Positions 31,665 to 44,381 of a DNA stretch of 64,000 nt are shown in pieces. The translations under genes were made by a program, and so were the position numbers. Location of the stretch: contig NC_080423.1 in the NCBI RefSeq assembly GCF_029873635.1, positions 109,013,087 through 109,077,086 on the forward strand. Reading direction: 5' to 3'. How positions within the stretch are numbered: the first letter of the stretch is position 1; each line of letters opens with the position of its first letter. The notes under the pieces are model-generated. The model worked only from the letters and a program-made list of their open reading frames with translations, did not search any database and had not been told where the DNA came from. The stretch is from Malania oleifera. Taxonomy: Eukaryota; Streptophyta; Magnoliopsida; Santalales; Ximeniaceae.

Positions 31665-33456
31665 CAATGAAATTTCTCTCTCTCTCTCTCTCTCTCTAAG
31701 ATTCTTTGTAGTTCGACGCCCGTTTCTAAAATTGAAAGTTCCTGTGGGGATCAGAGGAGGAAGTTCTACAACTTTAGCGGATCGGATCGTTCTTTTGAAG
31801 ATTTTCGGGTTTCCCAAAAATCGAGGTAAGGATCTGATTTCAATTTTTATTGGATATTTGGATAGTAGTCAAAATTATAGTAAGGTTATGTTCTATGGTT
31901 TTAGGTTTCCAGGATCTCGGGTTGTCGGTTTGGATCGGTTTTGTACGAAGTTTTGTTTCGAGTTTAAGGTAAGGGGAAATTGATTATAACAGTTATTTCG
32001 TAAAACTAAAGGCTAAAAAGATAGTTTACACTCATACGATTGATTTGAATGATATTTTACTAAATTTCATCAGGTTGAAATGTCGAGTTTCATGATTTTA
32101 TGGTTTTGGTAAAAATATAGATTTTGGAGTATGAACTCCAATTGTTTTAAAACTTATTTATTTGGATTATTATGTATGTAGGAGATGCCCGAACCCTTTA
32201 TTTTTATTTAAAATGTTGTTTATCTTATCATCTATTATATAGCGGATTTTTTGTTTAAATTAGTGTGATATGTGGATAAAATTGAACTTGTGAACATTTG
32301 CTATTAGTAATATGGATTATAGGAACGGAGTTCCAACTTGTTATACTAAAAATGTGGAAAACATAGGCCGGTTATACACCGAACTGTATATGTGAAGAGA
32401 GGAAAACCGAGAGGATATGTGCCGGTTTAAACCTGATATGGATATATATAAGTTTGTGAAAATACTGGAATTGCACAGGTTATCATTTTTTGTTATAAGT
32501 TGTATATATGATAAATGGAACCACAACTTGTTACCTAAGGAGTTGAAAGATACTCCAGCAAAAGGGGTTGAAAGATACTCCAAAGTGAGAAGTTGAAAAA
32601 GCTTCATTAATGGAGGTGAAAGATACTCCCAATGGTAGGGAATTCCTCAGCTGGAAGGGTACAGTTGAACCACACATGTAAATCAGTGTGGGTACATAGA
32701 TAGTCGGCTAGTAGGAGTAATGAAACCACTGGTGAAATAATAGACCAGATGGGGGCAGTCGAACTACAAATTTGATGCTTGACAAATGCCTGCACGAGCA
32801 GGGCATTATTAGAGATATCAGTGCACAACATGTGCCATGGGGTAAAGTAGGCATTTTATGTGATACAAAGCTATTGGTCGCTCTATATTCATATACATGA
32901 TTTAAAAGCTGATATGAAAAAACGGTATTATTTATATTGATATATGTGTAGTGCTTCGGTATTAAAAATCTTTATTTTATACATATAGATACGTGTTTTA
33001 AATTGAAATACTCACATGTGGTCACACACTGATTGTAATACTTTCTTCCTTACTAAGAGGTGTCTCACCCCATTATACAACCTTTGTTTTTCAGGTCCAT
33101 CAGGACGTCCGTCCTAGTTGCTTAAGGGACTTGGAGAATTGTTTTTGGGTTGTAGCATATGTAAGTAGTTTATGTGTATATTAACTTAGTTGGAATATCC
33201 TTTTGGGGTTGTATTAATAGAATATGTTCTAAGTCCGTATGAAGGTATTCGAGGATACAATAGTAAACTCTGGTATATGTTTATTAGAAATCCCGATGAA
33301 TGTTTATGTTTTTCCGCAACATTTACATTCCTGTTATGTATGAGTTACACCCGTATGTCCCTGTTTAGGGTGGGTTGTATATGTATCTTGTTCAGGTATA
33401 GATATTTTGTATGAGCGAGTGACACCTGGGTCCGTTTAAAGGGTCGGGTCCTTACA
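31385..33456 (+). repeat. Left LTR of gypsy B
   Basis: U3 with CGTCGACGA-type motifs (31413-31580), TATAAATA at 31583-31590, (CT)n runs at about 31630-31662 and 31674-31697, AAATCGAG|GTAAGG at 31819-31831, and TTACTAAGAGGTGTCTCACC followed by TTTTTCAG|GT at about 33046-33096. Confidence 0.92.
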
Positions 33457-33458
33457 GT

Positions 33459-33470
33459 TGGTAAGAGAGC
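33459..33470 (+). other. Primer-binding site of gypsy B
   Basis: TGGTAAGAGAGC, two changes from the initiator-Met match TGGTATCAGAGC, three bases after the LTR. Confidence 0.7.
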
Positions 33471-33862
33471 CCTTAACCAGTCAGAAGTATGATTTGATTC
33501 ATGGTGCCTGGTTAGGGATATGTACAAAACTTAGGATTTTCTAGTTTTTATAGTCTAGAATATACCAGAGTATAGGACATGGATAAGACCTTGACTTCTG
33601 CTTTGTATACTTGGAGATGTAAATCCATTGATAGACTTTTGTGTTTTTTTGGATCAATCGAAAGGTTTAAGAAAATCATGGCAATCCATTGACGGTTTTG
33701 TTTCCAAGTGGAAGAGTGGAACTTGAGCAAGAATGAGGGTGTCAAATTTATAGAGTATGTCAATGTGAAGGATATAAACTTAGAGAATTGACCTTATATT
33801 GTGATAGTAGTAGTTGAGGGGCAGGCTATTACTTTTCTAATGGATTCTCGTAATTATTTTTA

Positions 33863-34840
33863 GGATGGAATCCAGGGATATCACTACCAACATGGGAGGC
33901 AGTAGTAGTTAGGGTGCTAGTCCTGAGGCTAGTAATGATTTTTACTAGTGTGTTGCGTGACTTCACACAACAGCTTATGGCTGAAGTAGTGCGGACGAAT
34001 AGGGGGCAAGATCGTCTTACAACTATGTTGGGTTGCTCCATCCAGCAGTTCACCAGGTTGAAGCCCTCGGCTTTTGTGGGCAGTGCAGATCCAGTTCGTG
34101 CAAAGAATTAAATCCAAAAGATCAAGAAGTTCCTAGACGTGTTGAACTACACTGAGAGGCAGAAAGTCACCTTCGCCATGTTCAAGTTGGCAGGGGAGGT
34201 TGAAAGATAGTGGGTGTCTGTTAAGCAGATGGAAGAGCACCGACCTATACCAATAGCATTGATGTGGGCCTGATTCAAAGAGCTCTTCTTTGAACGTTAT
34301 TTTCTGGCCACAGTTAGAAATGCAAAGATGGAGGAATTCATGAATTTGACTCAGGGATCGTTGACAGTGCTGCAGTACGCTACCAAATTCTAGGAGTTGT
34401 CTCGATTCACTTCATTCATGATACCGGATGAAGTGAAGAAGGCCTGAAAATTCTAGAGGGGTCTGAGGAAAGAGATCCGTAGGCAGACGGTGATTCTACA
34501 GTTACAAAACTTTGCTACGTTGGTTGACAAAGCCACCGTTGCAGAGGAGTGTTTGCTTGAGGACGCAGAGGTCCAAGTTCTGAAGAAGAGGCCAGCGCCT
34601 CCTAGTGCTTCATCTGGGGCAAGGTAGGGTAATTGGAAAAAGAATAGTGGTGGTATGTCTCAGAACGCCGCACGTTTTCAATGTTGCCCTTTGTGTGGTA
34701 GGAGACACCCTAGACAGTGTTGGTTGTCTACGGGGGCACCAGGAGAGAGACTGTGGGATGTAGGGAAACAAGAAAAGCCTCGCAGCAGCCATACAGAGGG
34801 AATGCTCCGACACAGCGTGGCGGTCAATAGGGGGTAGGAC
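33863..34840 (+). pseudogene. Gypsy B gag
   Basis: Recognisable by order and fragments such as QDRLTTMLGCSIQQFTRLKP followed by SAFVGSADPVRA, a W-V-K-Q-M-E-E region and a CCPLCGRRHPRQCW knuckle-like stretch near 34682-34725. Many stops in all frames. Capsid protein of a Tekay-like element; not functional. Confidence 0.75.
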
Positions 34841-34850
34841 CTAGGCTAGG

Positions 34851-35345
34851 GTGTATTCTCTGACTCCTAGTGATGTTGAGAACACTAGCGATGTTGTCAC
34901 AGGTATCATTTACATGATTTCTCATAAAGATGTAGTATTATTTGATTCTGGGGCAACGCATTCTTTTACTTCCCGTGGATTTGTTAAACTATATGGATTA
35001 GAGGTGCAATTGTTAAATTATGAACCAATAGTAGTTACACCGTTTGGGTTTGTGGTCGAGTGTAGCAGTATAGTCCTTGACTTTTTTATTGAAATTCAGG
35101 GAAGGATGCTACCAATTAACGTTGTGATGTATGACATGTTTGGCTTTGATATCATCTTTGGGATGGACTGGTTATCAGCCAGTTATGCCAGTATCGATTG
35201 CTATAGGAGGGAGGTGTTGTTCAGACCGCCAGGAAAGCAAGAATTTTAGTTCCTTGGATCGTGTGTGTGTTCTACACCATGGATCCTTTCTACTATGCAA
35301 GTTAGAAGGCTACTCCTTAAAGGGTGCCAAGGGTAGCTGACATTT
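34851..35345 (+). pseudogene. Gypsy B aspartic protease
   Basis: 132 open codons with the active-site box VVLFDSGATHSFTSRGF near residue 30 and the conserved DIIFGMDWLSASYASIDCYR near residue 105. It is followed by a stop and a shifted continuation. The protease would cut the Gag-Pol polyprotein. Confidence 0.85.
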
Positions 35346-36100
35346 GTGAAAGACACGCCAGCAAAAGAACAAGAATTGGAGATGATTGTTGTAATGCGCG
35401 AGTTCCCTGATGTGTTTCCAGAGGACTTGCCCAAGTTACCTCCAGACCGTGAAGTGGAATTTCCTATTGAGTTTGCTCCAGGTACGGCACCAATATTGAA
35501 AGCTCTGTATCGTATGGATCCAGATGAATTGAGAGAGTTGAAAGAACAACTTTAGGAGCTGCTAGGCAAGGGGTACATTCGACCTAGTGTTTCTCCTTAG
35601 GGAGCACCGGTGTTATTTGTGAAGAAGAAGGATGGGTCAATGAGGATGTGCATCGACTACCGAGAACTAAATAAGGTGACAATAAAGAATAAATATCCAT
35701 TACCCAAGATTAATAATTTTTTTTACCAACTCCAGGGCACGCAAGCCTTCTCCAAGATTGACCTATGGTCTGGGTATCACCAGCTGAAGGTGAAAGCGAA
35801 GGACGTCTCGAAAACTACATTTGGAACCCGATATGACCATTTTGAATTCATGGTTATGCCTTTTGATTTGACTAATGCACCTGCAGCATTTATGGATTTG
35901 ATGAACAAGGTCTTTCACGATTATCTAGACCAGTTCATCATGGTATTTATTGATGACATCCTAGTGTATTCTAGGAGTGGTGTAGAGCATGAAGTTCATT
36001 TGAGGCTAGTATTGCAAATGCTTAGGGATAAGAGGTTGTATGCTAAGCTAAAGAAGTGCGAGTTCTAGTTAGAACAGATTGCATTTCCAGGGCACGTAGT
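35346..36100 (+). pseudogene. Gypsy B reverse transcriptase
   Basis: [20 protein letters not shown] leads in. The RT palm carries [20 protein letters not shown] and [44 protein letters not shown] and the intact catalytic [11 protein letters not shown]. Stops interrupt at 35553-35555 and 35598-35600, and a TAG at 36067 ends the open stretch. Confidence 0.92.
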
Positions 36101-36800
36101 GTCCAAGGAAGGTGTATCAGTGGACCCATGTAAGATTGAAGCAGTAGTGGACTGGGCTAGATCGAAGAGTGTTCAAGAGGTCAGAATTTTTCTGGGTCTT
36201 GCAGGTTACTACCATTAGTTCGTGGAAAGGGTTCTCTAGTCTAGCAGGTCCTTTAACGAAACTTATGCAGAAGAACGTGAGGTATGATTGGACGGATGAG
36301 TGCGAGCTGTGTTTCCAGGAGCTAAAACGGCAACTGGTCATTGCTCCAGTTCTAACTCTTCCATCCAGTGATGGTGGCTTTGTTATTTATAGTGATGTTT
36401 CGAAAAAGGGCCTTGGTTGTGTTCTTATGCAGCAAAGCAAGGTAGTTGCTTACGCTTCTCATCAACTCAAAGAATACGAGCAAGAACTACCCGACGCATG
36501 ATATGGAGTTAGTAGCGATAGTGTTTGCATTGAAAATTTTGAGGCACTACTTGTATGGTGAAAGGTGTGAGGTTTTTACCGACCATAAAAGTCTTAAATA
36601 CTTTTTCACCTAGAAGGAGCTCAACATTAGACAGCGTAGATGGCTTGATTTGAATAAAGACTACGAATGTGTTATTAGCTATCACCCAGGAAAGGCTAAT
36701 GTGGTAGTCGATGCTTTGAGTCGGAAGTCTGTGGATGCGTCTGTTTCGAAAGTGGAGGTTCAGCATCAAATCTGTATGGACCTTGAAAGGTTAAGTTTGT
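36101..36800 (+). pseudogene. Gypsy B RNase H
   Basis: Connection segment SLAGPLTKLMQKNVRYDWTD precedes the RNase H start [19 protein letters not shown]. Near its end, in broken frames, lie [19 protein letters not shown] and [13 protein letters not shown]. Frameshift near 36498 and several stops. Confidence 0.85.
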
Positions 36801-37850
36801 AGGTGATAAAAGGAAACCATCAGGTTGTCCTTGCTAGCTTGGTGGTACAACCGACTTTACAGAAGAGGATTCGAGTCGTGCAAAAGGAGAATCCTGAGTT
36901 GGTTGAGGTTATAGAAGGAGTTCAAAAGGGGTTAAAGCCATATTTCAGTATCTCTGGCGATGGGATATTGAGATTTCACGGCAGGATTTGTGTACCGAAT
37001 GATGACGTGGTTAAATGAGTCATTCTAGAAGAGGCACATCGTTCACTCTATAATGTACATCCTGGTAGTATGAAAATATACCAGGATTTAAAGGAATCTT
37101 TCTAGTGGTCCAACATGAAAAGAGAGATCGCCCAATTTGTAGAGCAATGCCTGACATGTTAGCGAATCAAAGTGGAACATCAGAGGCCTGTAGGACCACT
37201 TCGGCCACTTGACATCCCTAAGTGGAAGTGAGAACACGTCTCGATGGATTTTTTGAGAAGTCTACCTCCAGTGATACATGGGTAGAATGCTATTTGGGTT
37301 ATAGTGGATCGGCTAACGAAGCCTGCACATTTCATTCTAATCAGAGTCAGCTACTCTCTCAATAAGCTAGCAGAACTTTATGTGCAAGAGGTGGTACGAC
37401 TCCATGGTGTCCCTATTTCTATTGTTTCAGATTGGGATCCGTGTTTTACATCTCGTTTCAGAAAGGGTTTATAGGATGCCCTGGGATCGCGACTGACATT
37501 CAGTACGTCTTTTCACCCATAAATGGATGGACAGTCGGAGAGGACTATTCTTACGTTAGAGGATATTTTGCAGGCTTGTGTACTAGATTTTGGTGATAGT
37601 TGGATATGATATCTACCACTTGTTGAATTTGCATATAACAACAGTTACCAGGCGAGCATAGAGATGGCACCTTGCGAGGCTTTGTATGGTCATTGGTGTC
37701 GATCTCCGTTGTACTGGGATCAGGTAGGTGAGCTGCCGATAGTGGGTCCAGAGTTAATTCAGCAGACCTCTGCAAAGGTCGGATTGATCAGAGAAAGAAT
37801 CAAAGTAGCTCAGAGTCGACAGAAGAGTTATGCTGATACTCATCGATGAG
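36801..37850 (+). pseudogene. Gypsy B integrase
   Basis: The HHCC region is readable with stops (EEAHRSLYNVHPGSMKIYQD, CLTC). The catalytic core shows VDRLTKPAHF and VVRLHGVPISIVSDWDPCFT, where the canonical sequence is SDRDPRF, so the second-Asp box is altered. MAPCEALYGHWCRSPLYWDQ follows at 37664-37720. Many TAG/TGA changes. Confidence 0.85.
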
Positions 37851-37852
37851 AG

Positions 37853-38330
37853 TTGGAATTTGAGGTAGGAGATATGGTAGTCCTGCGGATTGCTCCAATA
37901 AAAGGGGTGATAAGGTTTGGGAAGAAGGGGAAGCTAAGGTTTGGGAAGAAGGGGAAGCTAAGTCCTCGGTATATCGGGCCTTTTAAGATCCTTGAAAGGA
38001 TATGTTTGGTTGCTTATCGAGTGGCTCTACCTCTAACATTATCCAGAGTCCATGATGTATTTCACATGTCAGTACTGAGGAAGTACGTACCAGATCCATC
38101 ACACGCACTAAGTTACGAACCTCTAGAGATCAGTGATGCCTTATTGTATGAGGAAGTACCAGTGTAGATATTGGATCGAAAGGTACAACAGTTATGGACT
38201 AAGGAAATAACTCTCGTGAAGGTATTATGGTGTAACCATGCAGTGGAAGGAGCTTCCTGGGAATTAGAATCTGAAATACGCCAGAAGTACTCGCAGTTAT
38301 TTGATAGTACATAAGTATATAGTTGGGTGG
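37853..38330 (+). pseudogene. Gypsy B integrase C-terminus with chromodomain-like tail
   Basis: FEVGDMVVLRIAPIKGVIRF, then a 24-bp in-frame tandem duplication (37913-37936 and 37937-37960) repeating FGKKGKLR, then [20 protein letters not shown] and [20 protein letters not shown]. After a TAG the frame continues with RKVQQLWTKEITLVKVLW and ASWELESEIRQKYSQLF, the chromodomain-like end typical of Tekay/Del elements. Confidence 0.85.
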
Positions 38331-38567
38331 ATGGTATAGATTAAATGGTATGATCTTTGGGAGAGTTTTGTATGTGTATGTAATCTTCCGAAATATCTTT
38401 TTGTAACCATAGTATTCCTCCACCATATGTGAGGGTATGTAATGAAATTGGACCAAAGTCACTTTGTAGGTGACGATCGACTCTATGTAAATCGAAATAA
38501 TAAGAAAAGTTATGTTGAGCAATGGTTAGTAAATTTCTAGGACGAAATTTTTATAAGGAGGAGAGAT

Positions 38568-40642
38568 TGTAAAGACCCAAACATGAGATAAGCTGGGTTC
38601 GTCAACGAAGGAGTCACGTTCGTCACGAAGTCTTCTAGGGCATCGTCGACGAATTTCAGAGCTCCGTCGACGAGCAAATACCGAGCGGGTCAAAGAAATA
38701 TCTAGAACTTAGGCTCGGCAACAAAGGGATGGCTTCGTCAACGAGCTGTGTGGTGGATTTGTCGACAAAGACGCCGCCTCGTCGACAAACTGGACTTGAT
38801 CAAAGGCCCTATAAATATCCATTTTGGTTGCTTAGAAGCTAAGTTTCTTCCCAAAGGCTCTCTCTCTCTCTCTCTCTCTCTCTAAGATTCTTCGTCGTTC
38901 GATGCTTGTTTCTAAAAACGGAAGTTCCTACGAGGATCAGAGGAGGAAGTTCTACAACTTTAATGGATCGGATCGTTATTTTGAAGATTTTTGGGTTTTC
39001 CCAAAAATCGAGGTAAGGATCTGATTTCAATTTTGATTGGATATTTGGATAGTAGTCGAAATTATAGAAAGGTTATGTTCTGTGGTTTTAGGTTTCCAGG
39101 ATCCCGGGTTGTCGGTTTGGATCGGTTTTGTATGAAATTTCGTTTCGAGTTTAAGGTAAGGGGAAATTGACTGCAACAGTTATTTCGTAAAACTAAACCG
39201 CTAAAAAGATAGTTTACATTCATATGGTTGATTTGAATGCTATTTTACTAAATTTCACAGGGTTGAAATGTCGGGTTTTGTGATTTTACGATTTTGGTAA
39301 AAATATGGATTTTGGCGTATGGACTCCAAATGTTTTAAAACTTATTTATTTGGATTATTATGTATGTAGGAGATGCCTGAATCTTTTATTTTTATTTAAA
39401 ATGGTGTTTATCATATCATATATTATATAGCAGATTTTTTTTTTAAATTAGTGTGACATGTGGATGAAATTGAACTTGTGAACATTTGCAATTAGTAATA
39501 TGGATTATAGGAATGGAGTTCCAACTTGTTATACTGAAAATGTGGAAAACATAGGCCGGTTATACACCGAACTATATATGTGAAAAGGGAAAACGGAGAG
39601 GATAGGTGCCGGTTTAAACCTGATATGGATATATAAGTTTGTGAAAATACTGGAATTGCACAGGTTATCATGTTTTGTTATAAGTTGTATATATGATAAA
39701 TGGAACCACATCTTGTTTCCTAAGGTGTTGAAAGATACTCCAGCAAAAGGGGTTGAAAGATACTCCAAAGTGAGAAGTTCAAAAAGCTTCATTAATGGAG
39801 GTGAAAGATAATCCCAATGGTAGGGAATTCCTCAGCTGAAAGGGTACAGTGCAACCACACATGTAAATCAGTGTGGGTGCATAGATAGTCCGCTAGTAGG
39901 AGTAATGAAACTACTGGTGAAATAATAAACCAGATGGGGGTAGTCAGACTATATATTTGATGCTTGACAAATGTCTACACGAACAGGGCAATGTTAGAGA
40001 TATCAGTGCACAACCCGTGCCACGGGGTAAAATAGGCATTTTATGTGATACAAAGCTGTTGGTCGTTCTATATTCATATACATGATTTAAAAACTTATAT
40101 GGAAAAACGGTATTATTTATATTGATATATGTGTAGTGCTTCGGTATTAAAAATCTTTGTTTTATACGTATGGATACACGTTTTAAATTGAAATACTCAC
40201 ATATGGTCACACACTGATTGTAATACTTTCTTCCTTACTGAGAGGTGTCTTACCCCATTATCCAACCTTTGTTTTTCAAGTCGATCAGAACGTCGGTCCT
40301 AGTTGCTTAAGGGACTTGGAGAATTGTTTTTGGGTTGTAGCATACGTAAGTAGTTTATGTGTATATTGAACTTAGTTGGAATATCCTTTTGGGGTTGTAT
40401 TAATAGAATATGTTCTAAGTCTGTATAAATGTATTCGAGGATACAACAGTAAACTTTGGTATATGTTTATTAGAAATCCCGATGAATGTTTATGTTTTTC
40501 CGCAAAATTTACATTCATGTTATGTATGAGTTACACTTGTATGTCCCTATTTAGGGTGGGTTGTATATGTATCTTTATCAGGTATAGGTATTTTGTATGA
40601 GTGAGTGACACCTAGGTCCGTTTAAAGGGCCGGGTCATTACA
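38568..40642 (+). repeat. Right LTR of gypsy B
   Basis: Same layout as the left LTR: CGTCGACGA motifs 38600-38790, TATAAATA at 38810-38817, (CT)n at about 38859-38882, AAATCGAG|GTAAGG at 39006-39018, and TTACTGAGAGGTGTCTTACC with TTTTTCAAG at about 40234-40280. Confidence 0.93.
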
Positions 40643-42345
40643 TAATCCCTTCTTTCTGCTGGAGCATTCTTTTTGGTCTTGTAGACCCATTTCACACCAA
40701 TAGTTTGGCTACCTTTCAGGAGATTTGTCAACTCCCAAGTCTTGTTCTTCTCGATGGATTGAATCTCATCATCCATTGCTTTTCTCCATTTGTATTCTTA
40801 TTTAGCCTCCTCAAAGCTAACCGGGTCTCTAGTAAAAAATAGACAATATAGTGTAACATACTCTTCTATTAGTTTTGTAGTTTCATATAGAACAGTTAGA
40901 TTTCAAGCTCCTCTAGGCCTTTTTTCTAAGATTTCTTGTCCGCTCAATTGGTGATGGAGATTCATTCCTCTGTGGTGAATCGTGTGGAGGTTTCTACAAC
41001 TTGGGAACTTGTGACTCAATAGCCTCTTCTCTTGTCTGTGTGGGTTCTTCTACTTCAAGCGCCAATTCCGCATATTTGGAAGACTCAACCTAGTCCCACT
41101 TCCAGGATTCATTTTCTTTAAAAATTACATCCCTATGGTGAATAACTTTCTTGTTAATGGGATTTTATAGTCAATATCCCATAGTGTTGTCACTGTATCC
41201 AACAAGGATATATTTCTCTCCTTTATCTTCCAACTTTATCCTTCTTGCCTCTGGGATCTTGGTGTAGGCTATGGAGCCAAACACTCTAAGATGACTCACA
41301 CAGGGCTTGTGAGTACTCCAGGCTTCATGTGGCATTTTTGTATCAAGACTCTTCATAGGACACTTGTTAAGCAGATAAATTGCACATGATACTGCTTTTG
41401 CCAAAAAACTCTTAAGGATTGTGCAATTCTTCCTCTTAGCTACACCATTCAACTGGAGAGTTTAGGTCCGTGTGAACTATTTTTGAATCCTTTGTTGCCT
41501 AAGGAATTCCAGGAAAGCTTTGTCCTTGTACTCTCATCCTTGGTCTGATCGGAGTAACTTGATGCGATAGCCACTCTATTTCTCCACAAGTGCTTTGAAC
41601 TCTTTGAACTTGTCGAACACCTGTGACTTCCTTTTCAGGAAGTAGACCCTAGTCTTCCTACTGTAATTGTCAATAAAGGTGAGGAAGTATCAATTCTGCC
41701 CATTTGAAAAAAGTCTCAATGGACCACACACGTTTGTGTGTACTAGCTGGAGCGGCATGGTAGATCTCAAGTCGACTTGCTTTCTAAAGCTGTTTATGTG
41801 TTGCTTGCTCAGAACACAACTTTCACATATCACGTTTTGGTGGTGGATGTTGGGTAAGCCTTTTACCATCTTCTTGCTTCCCAATTGTTTCAAACTTTCA
41901 ACATTTAGATGTCCGTACCTGAGATGCCATAGCCAGTCTTTGATGATAGTGCTCAAACACCTTGGCATATCATGTTGAATGGCGAGTGGAAACATTTGAT
42001 TCTCTGCCATTTTTACTTGAGTAACGAGCTTACCTTGAGCATCTGTTATCACCATCTGCTTATCTTTAAGGCTAATTTGGTAGCCTTTCTCCACAAGATG
42101 TCCGAGACAAAGTATATTAGTCTTCATGGCTGGCACATAGTACACGTTGGAGATAAAAGCATGGTCACCATCCTTCCTCTTGATTAGGACATTTCCCTTT
42201 CCTCAAACTGGGACTTTAGAGAGATCACCAAATGATATCTCTCCCTAAACTTTATCATCATGTTCATTAAATAGGTTCTTTCTTCCAGTCATGTGATTTC
42301 TGGCTCCAGCGTCAAGGTACAAAATATTTTGGTCCTGGTGGGTTG
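40643..42345 (-). pseudogene. Copia A copy 2: protease, integrase and N-terminal RT
   Basis: On the minus strand the protease box reads YLDAGARNHMTG (copia norm DSGAS). The pre-integrase region follows with MYYVPAMKTNILCLGHLVEK near 42145. Integrase pieces include [10 protein letters not shown] near 41830 and the Asp/Glu-region remnants up to about 41430. MNGVAKRKNCTI and FGSIAYTKIPEARRIKLEDK continue to 41171. The RT start has a readable [19 protein letters not shown] stretch near 40690 before the gypsy LTR cuts it. Confidence 0.82.
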
Positions 42346-42399
42346 AATTGTGTGTCATCGATATTAACGATTCTCCTTCGGCTTTCTCCTTTTTTGCAG

Positions 42400-43375
42400 A
42401 GTTAGCATTTTCATTTAGTTCGTGATTTTGGGGATTACCTCTGCACTCATTGCTATAGTGTCCATACTTGTGGTAGTTATAGCACTGAACGTTTCTCTTG
42501 TCTACATTCGGACGATTATTGTATCCCCCTCTTCTTCTTTATCCTTTGCCTCATGGGACATAGTTCTGTTGATTGCGTCTAGTGGTACCTCTTCCGCCTC
42601 TGCCACCTTCTCTAGAGTCAAAATTTCTATAATTTGTTCCACGAGATCCTTGGCCTCGTCCTCTTCCTCGTTGTGATGTCCCCCCTTTATCATATCTATT
42701 TGTAGTAAGGGACAACTTTGTTTGGAGGGCTTGCTCCAGTGCTTTATCAACACTCCTTTTGTTGACTTCCTGCTCATGGGCTTAGAGTGAGCCCACAAGT
42801 TCTTCTATGAACATGGTTTCCAAATCTTTTGTTTCTTCCATGGTCACAACTATATAATCATATTTTTTATCCAAAGATCACAAAATTTTCTCACAAATTC
42901 TCTCGTCATTGTGAGTCTCTCCATTTCTTCTCATTTGATTTGATACTACCATAACTCATGTATAGTAATCAACAATAGATTTAGTAGATTTCATTCTTAA
43001 AGATTCAAAATCACCTCGCAATGTTTGAAGACGAATCTTCTTCACTTTTTCTACACCTTTGTGTGTTCGATGGAGAGAGTCCCAAACTTCTATGGATGTC
43101 TTGGCAGAGTCGATGATTTCGAACGTGGCCTCATCAAGGCCTTGGTAGATTATCGACTTTGTCTTGCAATCCTTCTTTCGATCGGCTCATAAGATCGTTC
43201 TTTGAGCATCAGACATAGTTGCTTCAACTTCTTTTGATGGGCTTTCTCTACACCCATCTTCAACGATGTCCATGATATCCTAAGCACCTCAAAGAGCTCT
43301 CATTTGAATAGACCAGTTGTCATAATTCTACCGTGTCAACTTTGGAATAACAACCTGTGTAGAATCGCTAGCCAT
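42400..43375 (-). pseudogene. Copia A copy 2: gag
   Basis: On the minus strand it begins MASDSTQVVIPKLT, then WSIQMRAL, and keeps the region around AQRTIL and [20 protein letters not shown] with stops. A Gly/Arg-rich stretch precedes a zinc knuckle at about 42445-42490 reading CYNYHKYGHYSNEC: the second Cys of CX2CX4HX4C is Tyr. This copy keeps about 620 bases that the copy in the MYB intron has lost. Confidence 0.82.
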
Positions 43376-44042
43376 TTGATTTAATATATCAAAAAATAGA
43401 GTAATGGGGATAGATTTTGGCAAATATGATGCCACCAATGTGTTCATAAGGTCGAAAAACTTTAGGAACCAATTTTGGGTTGCAAAAAACAGGTTTAAAA
43501 ATCATTAAATAGGCTAAGAAACAATTCTGAACCGATTTAACTAGATGGATTCAACTTAACAGATATTAACAAAGATAATGGCATGAGTGGTTATCGTTAG
43601 GGCCACATGGCAGCTTCTAGGCGTGCCGCATGTCGGCAACTGAACGCGGGTCGGTAGCCAGGTTGGTTCGTTCATGCGGGGCTGGAGCCAGGTTGCTGGG
43701 CCAGGTTGCGAATCGGATTACGGGTCGAATCTCACCAGCCGAGCAAAGAAGACGCGTGCAAGGTGCGTGTAGAGTGTGAACTCACCGGTTATCCCTCTCG
43801 CAGGCGTGTGCAGCACGTCTAGATGATGCTATGTTGTCTCTCGGTGTGTGGGAGCGCATGCGTGGGCCCCCAGACTCCTTTTGAAGCACAGTTTTCACCT
43901 TTAGAATCGTCTCAACGCAAATTTCACAATGGTATGCTCAATTTTGGATTTTGAGCAACTTCAAATTTGGGAAAAAAATCAAATTTCTTTCTGTTCGCCT
44001 TTGTTTGGTGAATTTCAGCAAACTTGGATACTCTGATACCAC

Positions 44043-44381
44043 TAAAAGGTGGAGTGGATTTACTCAATCACTGGTCGTGATTGAAACTCAGTGAGGATTG
44101 CGCACAAATACAAAACAATTAATTTCAATCTGAAAAAGAAACAAATAGAGACGAATTGAAGATACACAAACTCTCTTCTTCTCACTGGTTATTCACCCTC
44201 ACTACACCACACAGTACATTACACATACACATACATTTATAGCAAAACAAGTGAAGATTGAAATCAAAAATTGTAGGCTGGTTGGTGAAGTTGGTGGCTG
44301 ACTCTTGCCCAAATTCAACAGAGGTGGGCTTCCGGCCATGTTTTACTGCCACCGTCCCACCGTCAAGTTTACTCTTCAACA
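44043..44381 (-). repeat. 5' LTR of copia A copy 2
   Basis: 339 bp, similar to 29727-30067. The primer-site complement lies directly to its left (44030-44041). Confidence 0.88.

Larger units (their letters stand above)
31385..40642 (+). mobile_element. Ty3/gypsy element, Tekay/Del-like (family B)
   Basis: LTRs 31385-33456 (2072 bp) and 38568-40642 (2075 bp) are very similar. The right one starts TGTAAAGACCCAAACATG and ends GGGTCATTACA. The left one has lost the TG (GGTAGAGACC). Primer site TGGTAAGAGAGC (33459-33470) and polypurine tract GGAGGAGAGAT (ending 38567) are placed as expected. It is inserted in the RT region of copia A copy 2, whose sequence continues on both sides (CCATAATCAAT / TAATCCCTTCTTTCTG). 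Protein order is gag, protease, RT, RNase H, integrase, chromodomain-like tail, all decayed. Confidence 0.94.
29727..44381 (-). mobile_element. Ty1/copia element (family A, copy 2), minus strand, split by a gypsy element
   Basis: LTRs 29727-30067 and 44043-44381 match those of the copy in the MYB intron. The right flank GAAAC and left flank GAAAA suggest a 5-bp target duplication with one change. On the minus strand the primer site complement is at 44030-44041 and the polypurine tract at about 30068-30082. The gypsy element 31385-40642 sits in the reverse-transcriptase region. It is inserted 33 bases inside a CACTA end. Confidence 0.92.
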
